Assembly (NCBI RefSeq): GCF_018131105.1
Contig: NZ_JAFCJI010000001.1
Span: 3,880,001 to 3,944,000 of the forward strand
Source: Bradyrhizobium manausense
Lineage (GTDB): Bacteria > Pseudomonadota > Alphaproteobacteria > Rhizobiales > Xanthobacteraceae
DNA length: 64,000 nt
Reading direction: 5' to 3'
Numbering within the stretch: the first letter of the stretch is position 1; each line of letters opens with the position of its first letter. Below, one piece after another: positions 8,145 through 18,837 of the stretch. Under the pieces are notes generated by a model that saw only the letters and a list, made by a program, of their open reading frames with translations, was not told where the DNA came from and did not search any database. The position numbers were made by a program, and so were the translations under genes.

Positions 8145-11100
8145 AGCTGCCTCGCCCCATTCCGGATGAAGTGCGCGCGCGACAGGCGCGTGCATCGGAC
8201 CCGACCGCATCGGCGTTCGTGTCGGCCAATGCCGGCTCGGGCAAGACGCATGTGCTGGTGCAGCGCGTGATCCGCCTGCTGCTGTCAGGCGTGCCGCCGG
8301 AAAAGATTCTCTGCATCACCTTCACCAAGGCTGCCGCCGCGAACATGGCCGAGCGCGTGTTCACGACGCTTGGCCATTGGGTCACGCTCGACGATGCCGG
8401 GCTCGATGCCGCGATCCGTGCCGTCGGCATCCCGCATCCCAATGCAAAACTGCGCCGCGACGCGCGAAAGCTGTTCGCCTGTGCGCTGGAGACGCCGGGC
8501 GGATTGAAGGTGCAGACCATCCACGCGCTCTGCACCCGCTTGCTCCAGCAGTTTCCGTTCGAGGCCAACGTGCCGGCGCGCTTCGCCGTGATGGACGATC
8601 GCGACCAGGCCGACATGATGGAGCGCGCCAATCTGAAGGTATTCTTGGAGGCCGCGCGCGATCCGGACAGTGTCACCGGCCGTGCGCTGCTGACCGCAAT
8701 GGCGAGCGCCGCCGACGTGACCTTCAAGGAAGTCGTGCGCGAGGCGTGTCTGAGCCGTGACCATTTCATGTCCTGGACCGATGAGGCCGGGAACGCCGGC
8801 GCGGCGGCTGAACAAATGGCTGCCGTGCTGGGCGTGGACCCGAGCGACCGCATCGAGGACGTCGAGACGGAGATTCTCGATGGACCTTACCTGCCCCGCT
8901 CGCGCTGGGACGACATTGCCTTTGCGCTGGAGAACGGCAGCAAGTCCGACAACGACCAGGCCGGCCGTCTCCGCGAGGCGAAAGTGTTCTCCGGCGCAGC
9001 ACAGGTCGATGCCTATCTGAGCGTTTTCCTCACCGACGAAAAGCTGCCGCGCAAGGCGGTGCTGACCAGGAAGTTCGGCGATGCCAATCCGTCGGTCGCG
9101 CGCCTGTTCGAAAACGAAGCGTCGCGGCTGTGTAACCTGATCGAGAAGCGCCGCGCCGTGACCATGCGCGACCGTACCGCAGCCCTCCTGCATATCGCGA
9201 CCGCCGCCGCCGCAAACTACCGCCGTGAGAAGCAGGAGCGCGGCCTGCTCGATTACGACGACCTCATCGACAAGACCTTGGCGATGCTCAATCGCATTTC
9301 GGCGGGCTGGGTGCATTACAAGCTCGATCGGGGCGTCGACCATGTTCTGATCGACGAAGCGCAAGACACAAGCCCGCGGCAATGGGACATCGTCGCGCAC
9401 ATCATCTCGGAATTCACGGCCGGCGAAGGCGCGCGCGAAGGACTGAACCGCACGGTCTTCGCCGTCGGCGACGAGAAGCAATCGATCTTCTCGTTCCAGG
9501 GCGCCGACCCGCACGAATTCGACAAGCGCAAGCGCGAGCTGGACCGCAAGTTCACCGCCGCCGGCCTGAAGTTCGATCCGGTCGCCTTCACCTATTCGTT
9601 CCGGTCCGGCGCGGAAATCCTGCACTCCGTCGATCACGTGTTCCGCGAGCCGACGATCTATAAAAGCATTCATTCGATCGACATCGGTCACCCCCTGCAC
9701 AATGCGCTCAGCGATGCCGGCCCGAGTGTCGTTGAACTCTGGGACCTCGCGGAAGCCGACGACCGGCAGGAGATCGAAGGCTGGCGCGCGCCGTTCGACG
9801 GCGTCGCCGTCACCAGCCCGGAAGTCAAACTCGCCCGCCGCATCCAGGCCGAGATCAAGCGGCTGGTCGAGAGCGGCACGCAGACGGGACACGCAGGCGA
9901 GCGGCGACCGCTGCGTTACGGCGACATGCTGATCCTGGTCCGGCGGCGCGGCAACGCGTTCGACGCCGTGATCCAGGCGCTGAAGCACGCCAACGTGCCC
10001 GTGGCCGGCGCCGACCGGCTGAAGCTGACCGAGCACATCGCGATCATCGATCTGATGAACCTTGCCGATGCGCTGCTGCTGCCGCAGGACGATCTCGCGC
10101 TGGCGGTGGCGCTGAAGAGCCCGCTGTTCGGCCTCGATGACAACGATCTGTTTCAGCTCGCCCATGACCGCAGGGGATCGCTGCGCCGCGCGCTCGGCGA
10201 GCATGCGTCGACCAGCGGGAAGTTCGCGACCGTGCTGCGGCGCCTCGAAGCCTGCGAGATTCGCGCGCGCGAGGAGACGCCGTTTGCCTTCTATGCCTGG
10301 CTGCTCGGCGGCGATGGCGGACGCGCGCGCATCCTGCGCCGGCTCGGCCACGAGGCCAATGACGCGCTCGACGAATTTCTGGAGCTCGCGCTGAGTTGCG
10401 AGCGCAAGGCGCCGGCTTCGCTGCAAGGCTTCATGGCCTGGCTGCGGTCCGCCGACACCGAGGTGAAGCGCGACATGGAAATCAGCCGCGACGAGGTGCG
10501 GGTGATGACGGTGCATGGCGCGAAGGGCCTGGAGGCGTCGGTTGTGTTCATGGTCGACACCACGTCGTCGCCGGCGGATTCGCAGCGCGTGCGGTTGATC
10601 CACGTGCCGCGCGGCAACGGCGGCGAGGTCGTGGTCTGGGCCGGCCGCAAGGCCGACGATCCGAAGCCCGTCGCCGAGGCGCGCAAGGCGATGCTCGAGG
10701 AGACCGAGGACGAATATCGTCGCCTGCTCTATGTCGCGATGACGCGCGCAGCCGATCGCCTGATCGTCGGCGGCTGCCTGCCCGGCAACATGAGAACAGT
10801 CCGCAAGCTAAGCTGGTACGATCTCATCGACACCGGGCTATCCGGTTCGGGCCTCGAGAAGGAGACGATCGAGACGCCACTCGGCAAGGTGACCCGATTC
10901 GCCCGGCCCGACGACGCCATGGCGCTGGGCACACCGGCGACGTCAGTCGTTCAAATGGTCACACTGCCGGATTGGTTACGGACGCCAGCGCCGCGCGAGA
11001 CGGTCGAGGACGATCTCGTTCGCCCCTCCGGTCAGTCTTCCGAGGAAGGCCGCAGCTTGCGATCAGGCGAGTCGGTGCAGTCGCGCGCGCTGGCGCTCCA

Positions 11101-11647
11101 GCGCGGCACGCTGGTGCACCGGCTGCTGCAATCCCTGCCTGATATCGCCACCGAGCGCCGGCGCGAGGCCGCGCTCGGCTTCATGACCCGCAATGCCTCT
11201 GATTGGACCGAGGCCGATCGCATTGCGCTGGCCGACAAGGTACTCGCTCTGATCGCCGAGCCGCGCTTTGCGCCGGTCTTTGCCGCCGGCAGCCGGGCGG
11301 AGGTTGCGATCGTCGGCAAGCTCGACCGACCGGGCCGCCCGCCGGCGCTGGTGTCGGGGCAGATCGACCGGCTCGTCGTTGGTCCGGACGAGGTTCTGAT
11401 CATCGATTTCAAGACCAACCAGACCGCGCCCAAGACCGTGGCTCAGGCGCCCGCCGCCTATGTCAGGCAGCTGGCGCTGTACCGGGCGGTGCTTTCCAGG
11501 CTTTATCCCCAAAAGCCCATCCGCGCCGTCCTGCTCTGGACCGAGGCCCTTGAATATATGGAGATTTCAGCCCCCGCGCTGGACGCGGCGCTGGCATCCC
11601 TTCATCTCGGTGTGAGCCTCCTTGACCCGGCAAGGGGCCGTTCATAG
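8138..11647 (+). CDS. addA: Double-strand break repair helicase AddA
   Basis: This 1169-residue UvrD-type helicase with a C-terminal nuclease is the partner of AddB. Visible motifs in order are Walker A SANAGSGKTHVLVQRV, ITFTKAAAANMAERV, Walker B LIDEAQDTSPRQWDIV, VGDEKQSIFSFQGA, motif V VMTVHGAKGLEA, motif VI RLLYVAMTRAADRL, and the nuclease core EVLIIDFKTN near the C-terminus. The start is placed at the ATG at 8138, which has GGGGA about 7 nt upstream and lies inside the last codons of addB; an in-frame start at 8105 would overlap addB more and lacks a site. It is complete and not disrupted. Confidence 0.95.
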   Translation: MVKLPRPIPDEVRARQARASDPTASAFVSANAGSGKTHVLVQRVIRLLLSGVPPEKILCITFTKAAAANMAERVFTTLGHWVTLDDAGLDAAIRAVGIPHPNAKLRRDARKLFACALETPGGLKVQTIHALCTRLLQQFPFEANVPARFAVMDDRDQADMMERANLKVFLEAARDPDSVTGRALLTAMASAADVTFKEVVREACLSRDHFMSWTDEAGNAGAAAEQMAAVLGVDPSDRIEDVETEILDGPYLPRSRWDDIAFALENGSKSDNDQAGRLREAKVFSGAAQVDAYLSVFLTDEKLPRKAVLTRKFGDANPSVARLFENEASRLCNLIEKRRAVTMRDRTAALLHIATAAAANYRREKQERGLLDYDDLIDKTLAMLNRISAGWVHYKLDRGVDHVLIDEAQDTSPRQWDIVAHIISEFTAGEGAREGLNRTVFAVGDEKQSIFSFQGADPHEFDKRKRELDRKFTAAGLKFDPVAFTYSFRSGAEILHSVDHVFREPTIYKSIHSIDIGHPLHNALSDAGPSVVELWDLAEADDRQEIEGWRAPFDGVAVTSPEVKLARRIQAEIKRLVESGTQTGHAGERRPLRYGDMLILVRRRGNAFDAVIQALKHANVPVAGADRLKLTEHIAIIDLMNLADALLLPQDDLALAVALKSPLFGLDDNDLFQLAHDRRGSLRRALGEHASTSGKFATVLRRLEACEIRAREETPFAFYAWLLGGDGGRARILRRLGHEANDALDEFLELALSCERKAPASLQGFMAWLRSADTEVKRDMEISRDEVRVMTVHGAKGLEASVVFMVDTTSSPADSQRVRLIHVPRGNGGEVVVWAGRKADDPKPVAEARKAMLEETEDEYRRLLYVAMTRAADRLIVGGCLPGNMRTVRKLSWYDLIDTGLSGSGLEKETIETPLGKVTRFARPDDAMALGTPATSVVQMVTLPDWLRTPAPRETVEDDLVRPSGQSSEEGRSLRSGESVQSRALALQRGTLVHRLLQSLPDIATERRREAALGFMTRNASDWTEADRIALADKVLALIAEPRFAPVFAAGSRAEVAIVGKLDRPGRPPALVSGQIDRLVVGPDEVLIIDFKTNQTAPKTVAQAPAAYVRQLALYRAVLSRLYPQKPIRAVLLWTEALEYMEISAPALDAALASLHLGVSLLDPARGRS

Positions 11648-11714
11648 GTTGACGCCATGATCCCGGGCGCGATTCCCATGCGCGCCGATTCTTTCAACCG
11701 AGTGAGGTACTCCA

Positions 11715-12035
11715 ATGGCCGTTGGCAAGGTTTCTGATACGGATTTCGAAGCCGAAGTGCTCAAGGCGAACGGCCCCGTGGTGGTCGATTTCTGGGCCGA
11801 GTGGTGTGGCCCCTGCCGCATGATCGCGCCTGCCCTCGACGAGATCGCCGGAGCGATGGGCGACAAGGTCAAGATCGTGAAGCTCAACGTCGATGAGAGC
11901 CCGAAGACCGCGTCGAAGTACGGCGTGATGTCGATCCCGACCCTGATGATCTTCAAGGGCGGCGAGATGGCCTCCCGCCAGGTCGGCGCCGCGCCGAAGG
12001 CGAAGCTGCAGCAGTGGATCACCTCCGCGGTCTGA
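11715..12035 (+). CDS. trxA: Thioredoxin
   Basis: This 106-residue cytoplasmic disulfide reductase has the active site WCGPC in the context VDFWAEWCGPCRMIAPALDEIA, the cis-proline loop SIPTLMIF and the usual length. It follows addA by 67 bp and probably has its own promoter, because a GAGTGAGG-type ribosome site lies directly before the start. A strong hairpin terminator follows at 12064-12086. It supplies electrons to ribonucleotide reductase, PAPS reductase and peroxiredoxins in known systems. Confidence 0.96.
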   Translation: MAVGKVSDTDFEAEVLKANGPVVVDFWAEWCGPCRMIAPALDEIAGAMGDKVKIVKLNVDESPKTASKYGVMSIPTLMIFKGGEMASRQVGAAPKAKLQQWITSAV

Positions 12036-12063
12036 TCCACCTCGCGACCTCTGATTTTCGAAA

Positions 12064-12095
12064 ACGGCCGGCGCTTCGCCGGCCGTTTAATTTTA
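12064..12095 (+). terminator. Intrinsic terminator after trxA
   Basis: A perfect 10-bp stem (ACGGCCGGCG paired with CGCCGGCCGT, loop CTT) at 12064-12086 is followed by TTAATTTTA. It ends trxA and, with the upstream A-rich stretch, may also serve the converging SRPBCC gene. Confidence 0.88.
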
Positions 12096-12524
12096 TCCGC
12101 TGGCCTTGGCCTCCGCGAGCCTGACCAGGCTTGCAAGAACTTCAGGAAAATCTGACGCAACGGCCGGACCGATGTCGGCCGCTTGCGGGCCCTGGGCGTC
12201 GACGGCGTAAACAATGCGGGTGCGCCCCGGGCCAAGCGGCTCGATGCGATGGGCGACCTTGATGGCGAGATCGCCGACCCGCGTTTCGTCGACGAAGCAG
12301 ACGTTCTCGCGCACATCGACCAGTTGCGAGCGCAACGCCTCTTCGCCGGGCGGCTTCATCGTAAACCAGGTACCCGCCGTGAATGGTCCGTCAATCGCGA
12401 TCTGCTCGATACCCGCATTCCAGTTTTTCCAGCCAGGCACGTCGCAAAAGATGCTCCAGATCGTCGCTGCGGATGCGGACGTCTCGATGGCATATTCGTG
12501 TCGCCAGACGTTGTCGTCACTCAT
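12093..12524 (-). CDS. SRPBCC-family protein
   Basis: This 143-residue START/Bet v1-fold protein has a hydrophobic ligand pocket. The N-terminal ETSASAATIWSIFCDVPGWKNWNAGIE is the typical opening of the polyketide-cyclase/dehydrase subgroup. The ATG at 12524 is chosen because GGGGAGG lies 6-7 nt upstream; the longer frame up to 12590 runs into an intergenic repeat. It converges with trxA. The ligand cannot be told from the sequence. Confidence 0.8.
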   Translation of the reverse strand: MSDDNVWRHEYAIETSASAATIWSIFCDVPGWKNWNAGIEQIAIDGPFTAGTWFTMKPPGEEALRSQLVDVRENVCFVDETRVGDLAIKVAHRIEPLGPGRTRIVYAVDAQGPQAADIGPAVASDFPEVLASLVRLAEAKASG

Positions 12525-12543
12525 GGCAAGACCTCCCCTAGCC

Positions 12544-12618
12544 TCCCCGATCGAGCGAAGCGCAATCCGGGCCATCATCGCCTGTAGCACGAATCCCGGA
12601 TTGCGCTTCGCTCCATCG
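12544..12618. repeat. Inverted-repeat intergenic element
   Basis: Two arms, GATCGAGCGAAGCGCAATCC and its near-complement GGATTGCGCTTCGCTCCATC, flank about 25 bp of loop. It is a palindromic element of the kind scattered through Bradyrhizobium intergenic DNA, and it sits between the SRPBCC gene and a broken phosphoesterase gene. Confidence 0.6.
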
Positions 12619-12635
12619 GGGCTACGAAGCGACCT

Positions 12636-12750
12636 CTACTCGATCCATCCCGTCGCCAGCGCATTGGCGCCGAGCGCGCGGATATCGGCGAGCACCGCCT
12701 CCAGCGCGAGATAGTTTCCGTGAACGTCGGCAATCGCGGCAAAACGCATT
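12636..12750 (-). pseudogene. Metallophosphoesterase N-terminal relic
   Basis: On the minus strand an ATG at 12750 opens MRFAAIADVHGNYLALEAVL and continues DIRALGA, which is the metal-binding start (D-x-H) of the YfcE/MJ0936-type phosphodiesterase family. The frame then loses similarity after about 30 residues and stops, with none of the later GDxx, GNH or GHTH motifs. A palindromic repeat lies immediately beyond each side. The fragment is therefore the 5' end of a gene destroyed by rearrangement. Confidence 0.65.
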
Positions 12751-12767
12751 TGGACATTTCTCACGCT

Positions 12768-12898
12768 ATCGTGCCCCGGACACAGCGCAGCGCTCCCGGC
12801 GATGCGAAGCATCGTCCGGTGCGGTGCGCTGCAGAGCCGGGGCCCATGTGGCGGCATTCCGTGTCCCGGATCTGCGCTTCGCTTGTCCGGGACACGAG
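12768..12898. repeat. Intergenic repeat (GTGCCCCGGACACAGCGC type)
   Basis: This GC-rich palindromic stretch carries the units GTGCCCCGGACACAGCGCAG and CCGGGACACGAG in opposed orientation around GAAGCATCG. It resembles repeats common between Bradyrhizobium genes. No coding sequence is seen. Confidence 0.5.
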
Positions 12899-12903
12899 AC
12901 CGT

Positions 12904-14247
12904 CTATGCAGGCGGCGTGCCGTTGAGGCCCAGCACGTGGCCGGCGAGATAGAGCGAGCCGGTGATGAGGATGCGCGGCGGCACTTCGTAGGCGAGCTTC
13001 GACAGACCTCGCAATGCGGCCTCGATACCGGGTGCGATCTCGACGCGCATGCCGAGGCTGCGGACAGCGTCCGCGAGACGGTCAACCGGCATCGCGTTCT
13101 CGGTGTCGGGGATCGGCACCGCGATGATATGACGGGTCAGGCCGGCGAAATTTGCCAGAAACGCCTGCGCGTCCTTGTTGGCCATCATGCCCGCGATCAC
13201 GACCAGGGGCCGCGACACCCGCTCTTCGAGATCGCCGAGCGCGGCGGCTGCGACACGGCCGCCCTCGGCATTGTGCCCGCCATCGAGCCAGATCTCGGAC
13301 CCCTGCGGCCCCCAGGCGAGCAACTCGCCCGAGGTCAGACGCTGCATCCGCGCCGGCCATTCGGCCCCGACGATGCCGGCCTCGAACGCCGCCTGGTTGA
13401 CCTTGAACGTCGGAATCGCGCGCAGCGTTGCAATGGCAAGCCCGGCGTTGTCGAACTGGTGACGGCCGAACAGGCGCGGCGCGGCGAGATCCATCAAGCC
13501 GCGCTCGTCGGAATAGACCAGACGCCCGTGCTCGACATTGACGTGCCAGCTTTCGTTGGCGGCAAACAACGGCGCGCGCATGCGCCTGGCCTGCGCTTCG
13601 ATCACCGCCATCGCTTCGCCCGACTGCTCGGCGCAAATCACGGGCACACCACGCTTGATGATCGCGGCCTTCTCGCCGGCAATCGACGTCAGCGTGTCGC
13701 CGAGGAAATCCATATGGTCCATGCTGACGGGCGTGATCACGCAGGCCGCAGGCGTATCGACCACATTGGTCGAATCGAGCCGGCCACCGAGGCCGACTTC
13801 GAGCAGCACCGCGTCGGCAGGATTTTGCGCGAACAAGAGGAATGCGGCTGCGGTCTTCAGCTCAAAGACTGTCGCGGGCTCGCCGGCATTGACGCGTTCG
13901 ACCTCTTCGAGTGCCGCACGCAATTCGTCGTCGGAGACCAGCACGCCGCCGCCGACGCGGCCGATGCGAAAACATTCGTTGATGCGGACGAGATAGGGGG
14001 ACGTGTAGGCATGGACGCGCAGGCCGGCGGCCTCCAGCGTCGCGCGCAGATAGGCGACCGTCGAGCCCTTGCCGTTGGTGCCGGCGACATGGATCACCGG
14101 AGGTAGCTTGCGTTCGGGATGGTCGAGCCGCTCGAGCAGACGCTGCATCCGCTCGAGACCAAGGTCGATACGCTTCTGATGCAGGGCCGACAGCCGCCCG
14201 ATCAATGCATCGAGCGGCGTCTTTGCGCTGTCAGGGGACGCGCTCAC
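12904..14247 (-). CDS. folC: Bifunctional folylpolyglutamate / dihydrofolate synthase
   Basis: This 447-residue Mur-ligase-type enzyme adds glutamate to dihydropteroate and to folates. The ATP site HVAGTNGKGSTVAYLRA, the YTSPYLVRINE motif and the downstream DGGHN metal/substrate motif are all present. The start is a GTG that shares four bases (GTGA) with the accD stop, so expression is coupled to accD. FolC next to AccD and the trp genes is a widespread proteobacterial order. It is intact. Confidence 0.94.
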   Translation of the reverse strand: MSASPDSAKTPLDALIGRLSALHQKRIDLGLERMQRLLERLDHPERKLPPVIHVAGTNGKGSTVAYLRATLEAAGLRVHAYTSPYLVRINECFRIGRVGGGVLVSDDELRAALEEVERVNAGEPATVFELKTAAAFLLFAQNPADAVLLEVGLGGRLDSTNVVDTPAACVITPVSMDHMDFLGDTLTSIAGEKAAIIKRGVPVICAEQSGEAMAVIEAQARRMRAPLFAANESWHVNVEHGRLVYSDERGLMDLAAPRLFGRHQFDNAGLAIATLRAIPTFKVNQAAFEAGIVGAEWPARMQRLTSGELLAWGPQGSEIWLDGGHNAEGGRVAAAALGDLEERVSRPLVVIAGMMANKDAQAFLANFAGLTRHIIAVPIPDTENAMPVDRLADAVRSLGMRVEIAPGIEAALRGLSKLAYEVPPRILITGSLYLAGHVLGLNGTPPA

Positions 14248-15185
14248 GCGTGGGGCGCAGCCGGCGCCGTCTCAGCGGCCGATACGATCTGCGCGGGGCT
14301 GACGACAGGCTGCGTCGGCCTGGACGCATTTTCCTGCGCCGGCGCCTTGGTCAGCAGGCGGCACAGCCGCGCCAGGGTCGGACGCAGCTCGTGGCGATGC
14401 ACGACCATGTCGACCATGCCGTGCTCCTTCAGGTACTCAGCCCGCTGAAAACCCTCCGGCAATTTCTCGCGGATGGTCTGCTCGATCACGCGCGCGCCGG
14501 CGAAACCAATGAGCGCGCCGGGCTCGGCAATCTGGACGTCGCCGAGCATCGCGTAGGATGCGGTGACGCCGCCGGTGGTCGGGTTGGTCAGCACGACGAT
14601 GTAGGGCTGTTTTGCCTCACGGAGCATCTGCACCGCGACCGTGGTGCGCGGCATCTGCATCAGCGACAGGATGCCTTCCTGCATGCGCGCGCCGCCGGAG
14701 GCGGCGAACACGATGAACGGCGACTTCTTCTCGACCGCAAGCTCGAGCCCACGCACCAGGGCTTCGCCTGCGGCCATGCCGAGCGAGCCGCCCATGAAAT
14801 CGAAATCCTGCACGGCGACGACGATGCCAGCGCCTTCGAGCTTGCCATAGCCGACCTTGACCGCGTCATTCAGATTGGTGCGGGCGCGCGCATCCTTGAT
14901 GCGATCGACGTACTTCTTCTCGTCGCGGAACTTCAGCGGATCAGGCGTGACGTCGGGCAAGGCCACGTCGAACCAGGTCTCGTTGTCGAAGATCGACTTC
15001 AGCCGCGCCACTGCGCCCATGCGCATGTGGTAGTTCGAGCCGGGGATGACGAACTGGTTGGCCTCGACGTCCTTGTAGAACACGAGCTGTCCGGAATCCG
15101 GGCACTTGATCCACAGATTCTCCGGCGTCTCCCGCCGCAGCATGTTGCGGATCTTCGGCCGGACCACATTGGTAAGCCAGTTCAT
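14244..15185 (-). CDS. accD: Acetyl-CoA carboxylase carboxyltransferase beta subunit
   Basis: This 313-residue subunit transfers the carboxyl group from biotin to acetyl-CoA in the first step of fatty-acid synthesis. The crotonase-like core is clear (YGKLEGAGIVVAVQDFDFMGGSLG; ASGGARMQEG; TTGGVTASYAMLGD). The N-terminal region WIKCPDSGQLVFYKDVEANQ...VIPGSNYHMRM keeps the shape of the E. coli zinc ribbon but only the first of the four cysteines. The ATG at 15185 (MNWLTNVVRP) matches family starts. It overlaps folC by 4 bp and lies 110 bp after trpA. Confidence 0.95.
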   Translation of the reverse strand: MNWLTNVVRPKIRNMLRRETPENLWIKCPDSGQLVFYKDVEANQFVIPGSNYHMRMGAVARLKSIFDNETWFDVALPDVTPDPLKFRDEKKYVDRIKDARARTNLNDAVKVGYGKLEGAGIVVAVQDFDFMGGSLGMAAGEALVRGLELAVEKKSPFIVFAASGGARMQEGILSLMQMPRTTVAVQMLREAKQPYIVVLTNPTTGGVTASYAMLGDVQIAEPGALIGFAGARVIEQTIREKLPEGFQRAEYLKEHGMVDMVVHRHELRPTLARLCRLLTKAPAQENASRPTQPVVSPAQIVSAAETAPAAPHA

Positions 15186-15295
15186 GGTTTGCTCCGATGT
15201 GCGAGCCCCCAAGGGATCGCCTGAAGGGATATATGGCGGCCGGGCCGTTGCCCGGCAAGCCGCCGTGTCGCCCGCTCGATAAGCGGAATTATGGC

Positions 15296-16128
15296 CTATT
15301 CGGCCGCCTGTTTCGCGCCCTTGACGCCCTGGGCCAGGGCGGCGGTCAGCTCGGCCACGGCGTTAACGGTTTTAGCGGTTGCGCGCCCCTCGCCGTCGAG
15401 GCTGTTCCTGAGTGCATCGACCAGCGCGGTGCCGACCACCGAACCATCGGCCTTTTCAGCAATGGCGCGCGCCGCCTCCGGCGTGCGGATGCCAAAACCA
15501 ACGCAGATCGGCAGCCTGGTGTGCCGCTTGATGCGCGCGACGGCTTCACCGACGACATTCGCGTCCGCTGCCGCTGCACCGGTGATGCCGGCGATCGAGA
15601 CGTAATAGACAAAGCCTGACGTGTTCGCGAGCACCGCGGGCAGGCGCTTGTCGTCGGTGGTCGGGGTCGCGAGGCGAATGAAGTTCAGCCCGGCCTTCAA
15701 CGCGGGAATGCAGAGCTCGTCGTCTTCCTCCGGCGGCAAATCGACGATGATCAAGCCGTCAACGCCTGATGTCTTGGCATCCGTCAAAAACTTGTCGACA
15801 CCATAGATGTAGATCGGATTGTAATAGCCCATCAGGACCAGCGGCGTGAAATTGTCGTGCTTGCGGAAGTCGCGCACGAGATCGAGCGTCTTCTTCAAGG
15901 TCATGCCGACCTTGAGCGCGCGGAGCCCGGCGGCCTGGATCGACGGACCATCCGCCATCGGATCGGTGAAGGGAATGCCGAGTTCGATGACATCGGCGCC
16001 TGACTTCGAGAGCGCCTTGACGATCTCGAGCGACGTCGCCGGATCGGGATCGCCGGCCATCACATAGGTGACGAAGGCCGAACGGCCCTGCTTCTTCAGC
16101 TCGGCGAAACGGGTGTCGATACGCGTGG

Positions 16129-16132
<4 letters not shown>
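15296..16132 (-). CDS. trpA: Tryptophan synthase alpha subunit
   Basis: This 278-residue TIM barrel cleaves indole-3-glycerol phosphate to indole. ELGIPFTDPMADGP with the catalytic glutamate, IVDLPPEED with the second acid, and the phosphate-binding GFGIRTPE are visible. It begins with GTG overlapping the trpB stop by 4 bp, so the alpha and beta subunits that form the channelled complex are translated together. Length is normal. Confidence 0.96.
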
Positions 16133-17342
<1,210 letters not shown>

Positions 17343-17346
<4 letters not shown>

Positions 17347-18002
17347 CGAACGCTCAACTCTTGAGTGGCGCGCGCGGCGCGAATGAAGGCTTTGATCAGC
17401 TCCGGGTCCTTGATGCCAGGAGCGCTCTCGATACCCGAGGACACATCGACGCCGCCGGCGCGGGTGACTCGCAGGGCTTCGGCGACGTTGTCGGCGTGAA
17501 GCCCACCCGAGACCATGTAAGGCAATTTCAGATCGAGATTTTCGAGCAGGTGCCAGTCGAAGGGAGCCCCCAAGCCGCCGGGGCGGGTCGCATCCTTTGG
17601 CGCACGCGCGTCGAACAGGATGCGGTCGGCGACCGCGGCATAGCCCGGCAGCACGGCAAGATCAGCCGCAGTTGCGACTGGCACCGCCTTCATCACCGGG
17701 CGGCCGAACCGCAGCTTGATGTCGCGCAGCCGCGCCACGCTCTCCTGGCCGTGGAGCTGGAAGATGTCAGGCGACAGCGCGTCCATGATGTTATCGAGCG
17801 TGGCATCGTCGGCATCGACCGTGAGCGCCACCTTGACTGCACGCCGCTTCACCTGCCGGCCGAGATCGCGCCCGGACTCCAGCGACACATGTCGCGGCGA
17901 CGGCGGGAAGAACACGAACCCCACCATGTCGGCGCCCGCGTCGAGCGCCGTTTCGAGCGTCTCGGACGTGGACAGGCCACAGATTTTGACGAGCAGGGAC
18001 AT
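17343..18002 (-). CDS. trpF: Phosphoribosylanthranilate isomerase
   Basis: This 219-residue enzyme rearranges phosphoribosylanthranilate to CdRP, one step ahead of the indoleglycerol-phosphate synthase reaction. KICGLSTSE carries the catalytic cysteine, FVFFPPSPRHVS follows, and the general-acid aspartate and GGL/GVDVSSGIE phosphate site are near the C-terminus. The trpC step is not encoded in the window. Start ATG at 18002; first gene of trpFBA. Confidence 0.95.
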
Positions 18003-18067
18003 GGTCTCAAAGCAAATGGAGGCCGCCAGCGGCGGCCGGAAAACGGGCTTTTCGGTCGGGGCCGCTT

Positions 18068-18460
18068 CTACAACGTCGCGCGCTGCTTGTCTCGCCCGAC
18101 CGGCCCGTAAAGACCCACTCCTGATGGCACCGGGAGGCGGTGCGAATCCGGCCTTGATGCTGCCGCCTGGGCCCGCAAATCGGCCAATTCCAGCCGGGCG
18201 GCCCGGGCATCCGCTTCCTGGCGCCGCGCGGCGCGCCGCCAGTGCCGTTGGCCGAACCAGACGGCACAGCCGCCGGCAACGACACCAAAGGCAGCCACCA
18301 GGATCAGCAGCAGGAAAAGCGGCATGGTGACTGACAGGGCCGGATCGGCCGCCATGAAGGGATCGAAGGAAACGGTGACGAAATGCCGGTTGGCCACCGC
18401 GAAGGTCACCAGGATCAGGCCCAGCGGAATCACGATCAGCGCGGTCAGGAACTTTCGCAT
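18068..18460 (-). CDS. LapA-like (DUF1049) inner-membrane protein
   Basis: This 130-residue protein has two membrane segments (FLTALIVIPLGLILVTFAVAN and a second around LFLLLILVAAFGVVAGGCAVW) and a charged C-terminal helix rich in R, A and E. This is the layout of the LapA/DUF1049 family, whose gene commonly sits next to ihfB. The ATG at 18460 (MRKFLTAL) is preferred because it opens directly on the first membrane helix. In enterobacteria LapA works with LapB in LPS assembly control; that role is not shown for this lineage. Confidence 0.8.
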   Translation of the reverse strand: MRKFLTALIVIPLGLILVTFAVANRHFVTVSFDPFMAADPALSVTMPLFLLLILVAAFGVVAGGCAVWFGQRHWRRAARRQEADARAARLELADLRAQAAASRPDSHRLPVPSGVGLYGPVGRDKQRATL

Positions 18461-18531
18461 CGCGATCGCTCGTCTTGAATCAAGCATGCTGCCGCATCAT
18501 GCGGCCGTTCGGTTAAGCCCGGACGACAGAC

Positions 18532-18837
18532 TTAATCGGGGGCGCCCGGATCCGGATGGTCCCGATTCAGCCGCTCACGCATTTCCTTGCCGGTCTTGAA
18601 GAACGGAACGCTCTTCTGATCGACGGGGACATGGGCGCCGGTGCGCGGATTGCGCCCTGCACGTGCAGGGCGATGCTTGACCGAGAAAGCACCGAAGCCG
18701 CGCAGCTCGACGCGGTCACCGCGCGCGAGGGCCGCTACGATCTCTTCGAGAATCGCATTCACAATGTTCTCGACATCCCGCTGGTACAGATGCGGGTTGT
18801 GCTCGGCGATACGCTGAACAAGTTCGGATTTGATCAT
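18532..18837 (-). CDS. ihfB: Integration host factor beta subunit
   Basis: This 101-residue HU/IHF-family DNA-bending protein starts MIKSELVQRIAEHNPHLYQRD and carries the beta-arm region GFGAFSVKHRPARAGRNPRTG with the intercalating proline in RNPRTG. IHF often assists sigma-54 promoters and site-specific recombination; both an rpoN gene and a tyrosine-integrase island occur in this window. It is followed by the LapA-like gene 71 bp downstream. Confidence 0.95.
   Translation of the reverse strand: MIKSELVQRIAEHNPHLYQRDVENIVNAILEEIVAALARGDRVELRGFGAFSVKHRPARAGRNPRTGAHVPVDQKSVPFFKTGKEMRERLNRDHPDPGAPD

Noticed and set aside
12802..14106. A 434-codon plus-strand frame antisense to folC
   Set aside because: No recognisable domain; shadow of folC.
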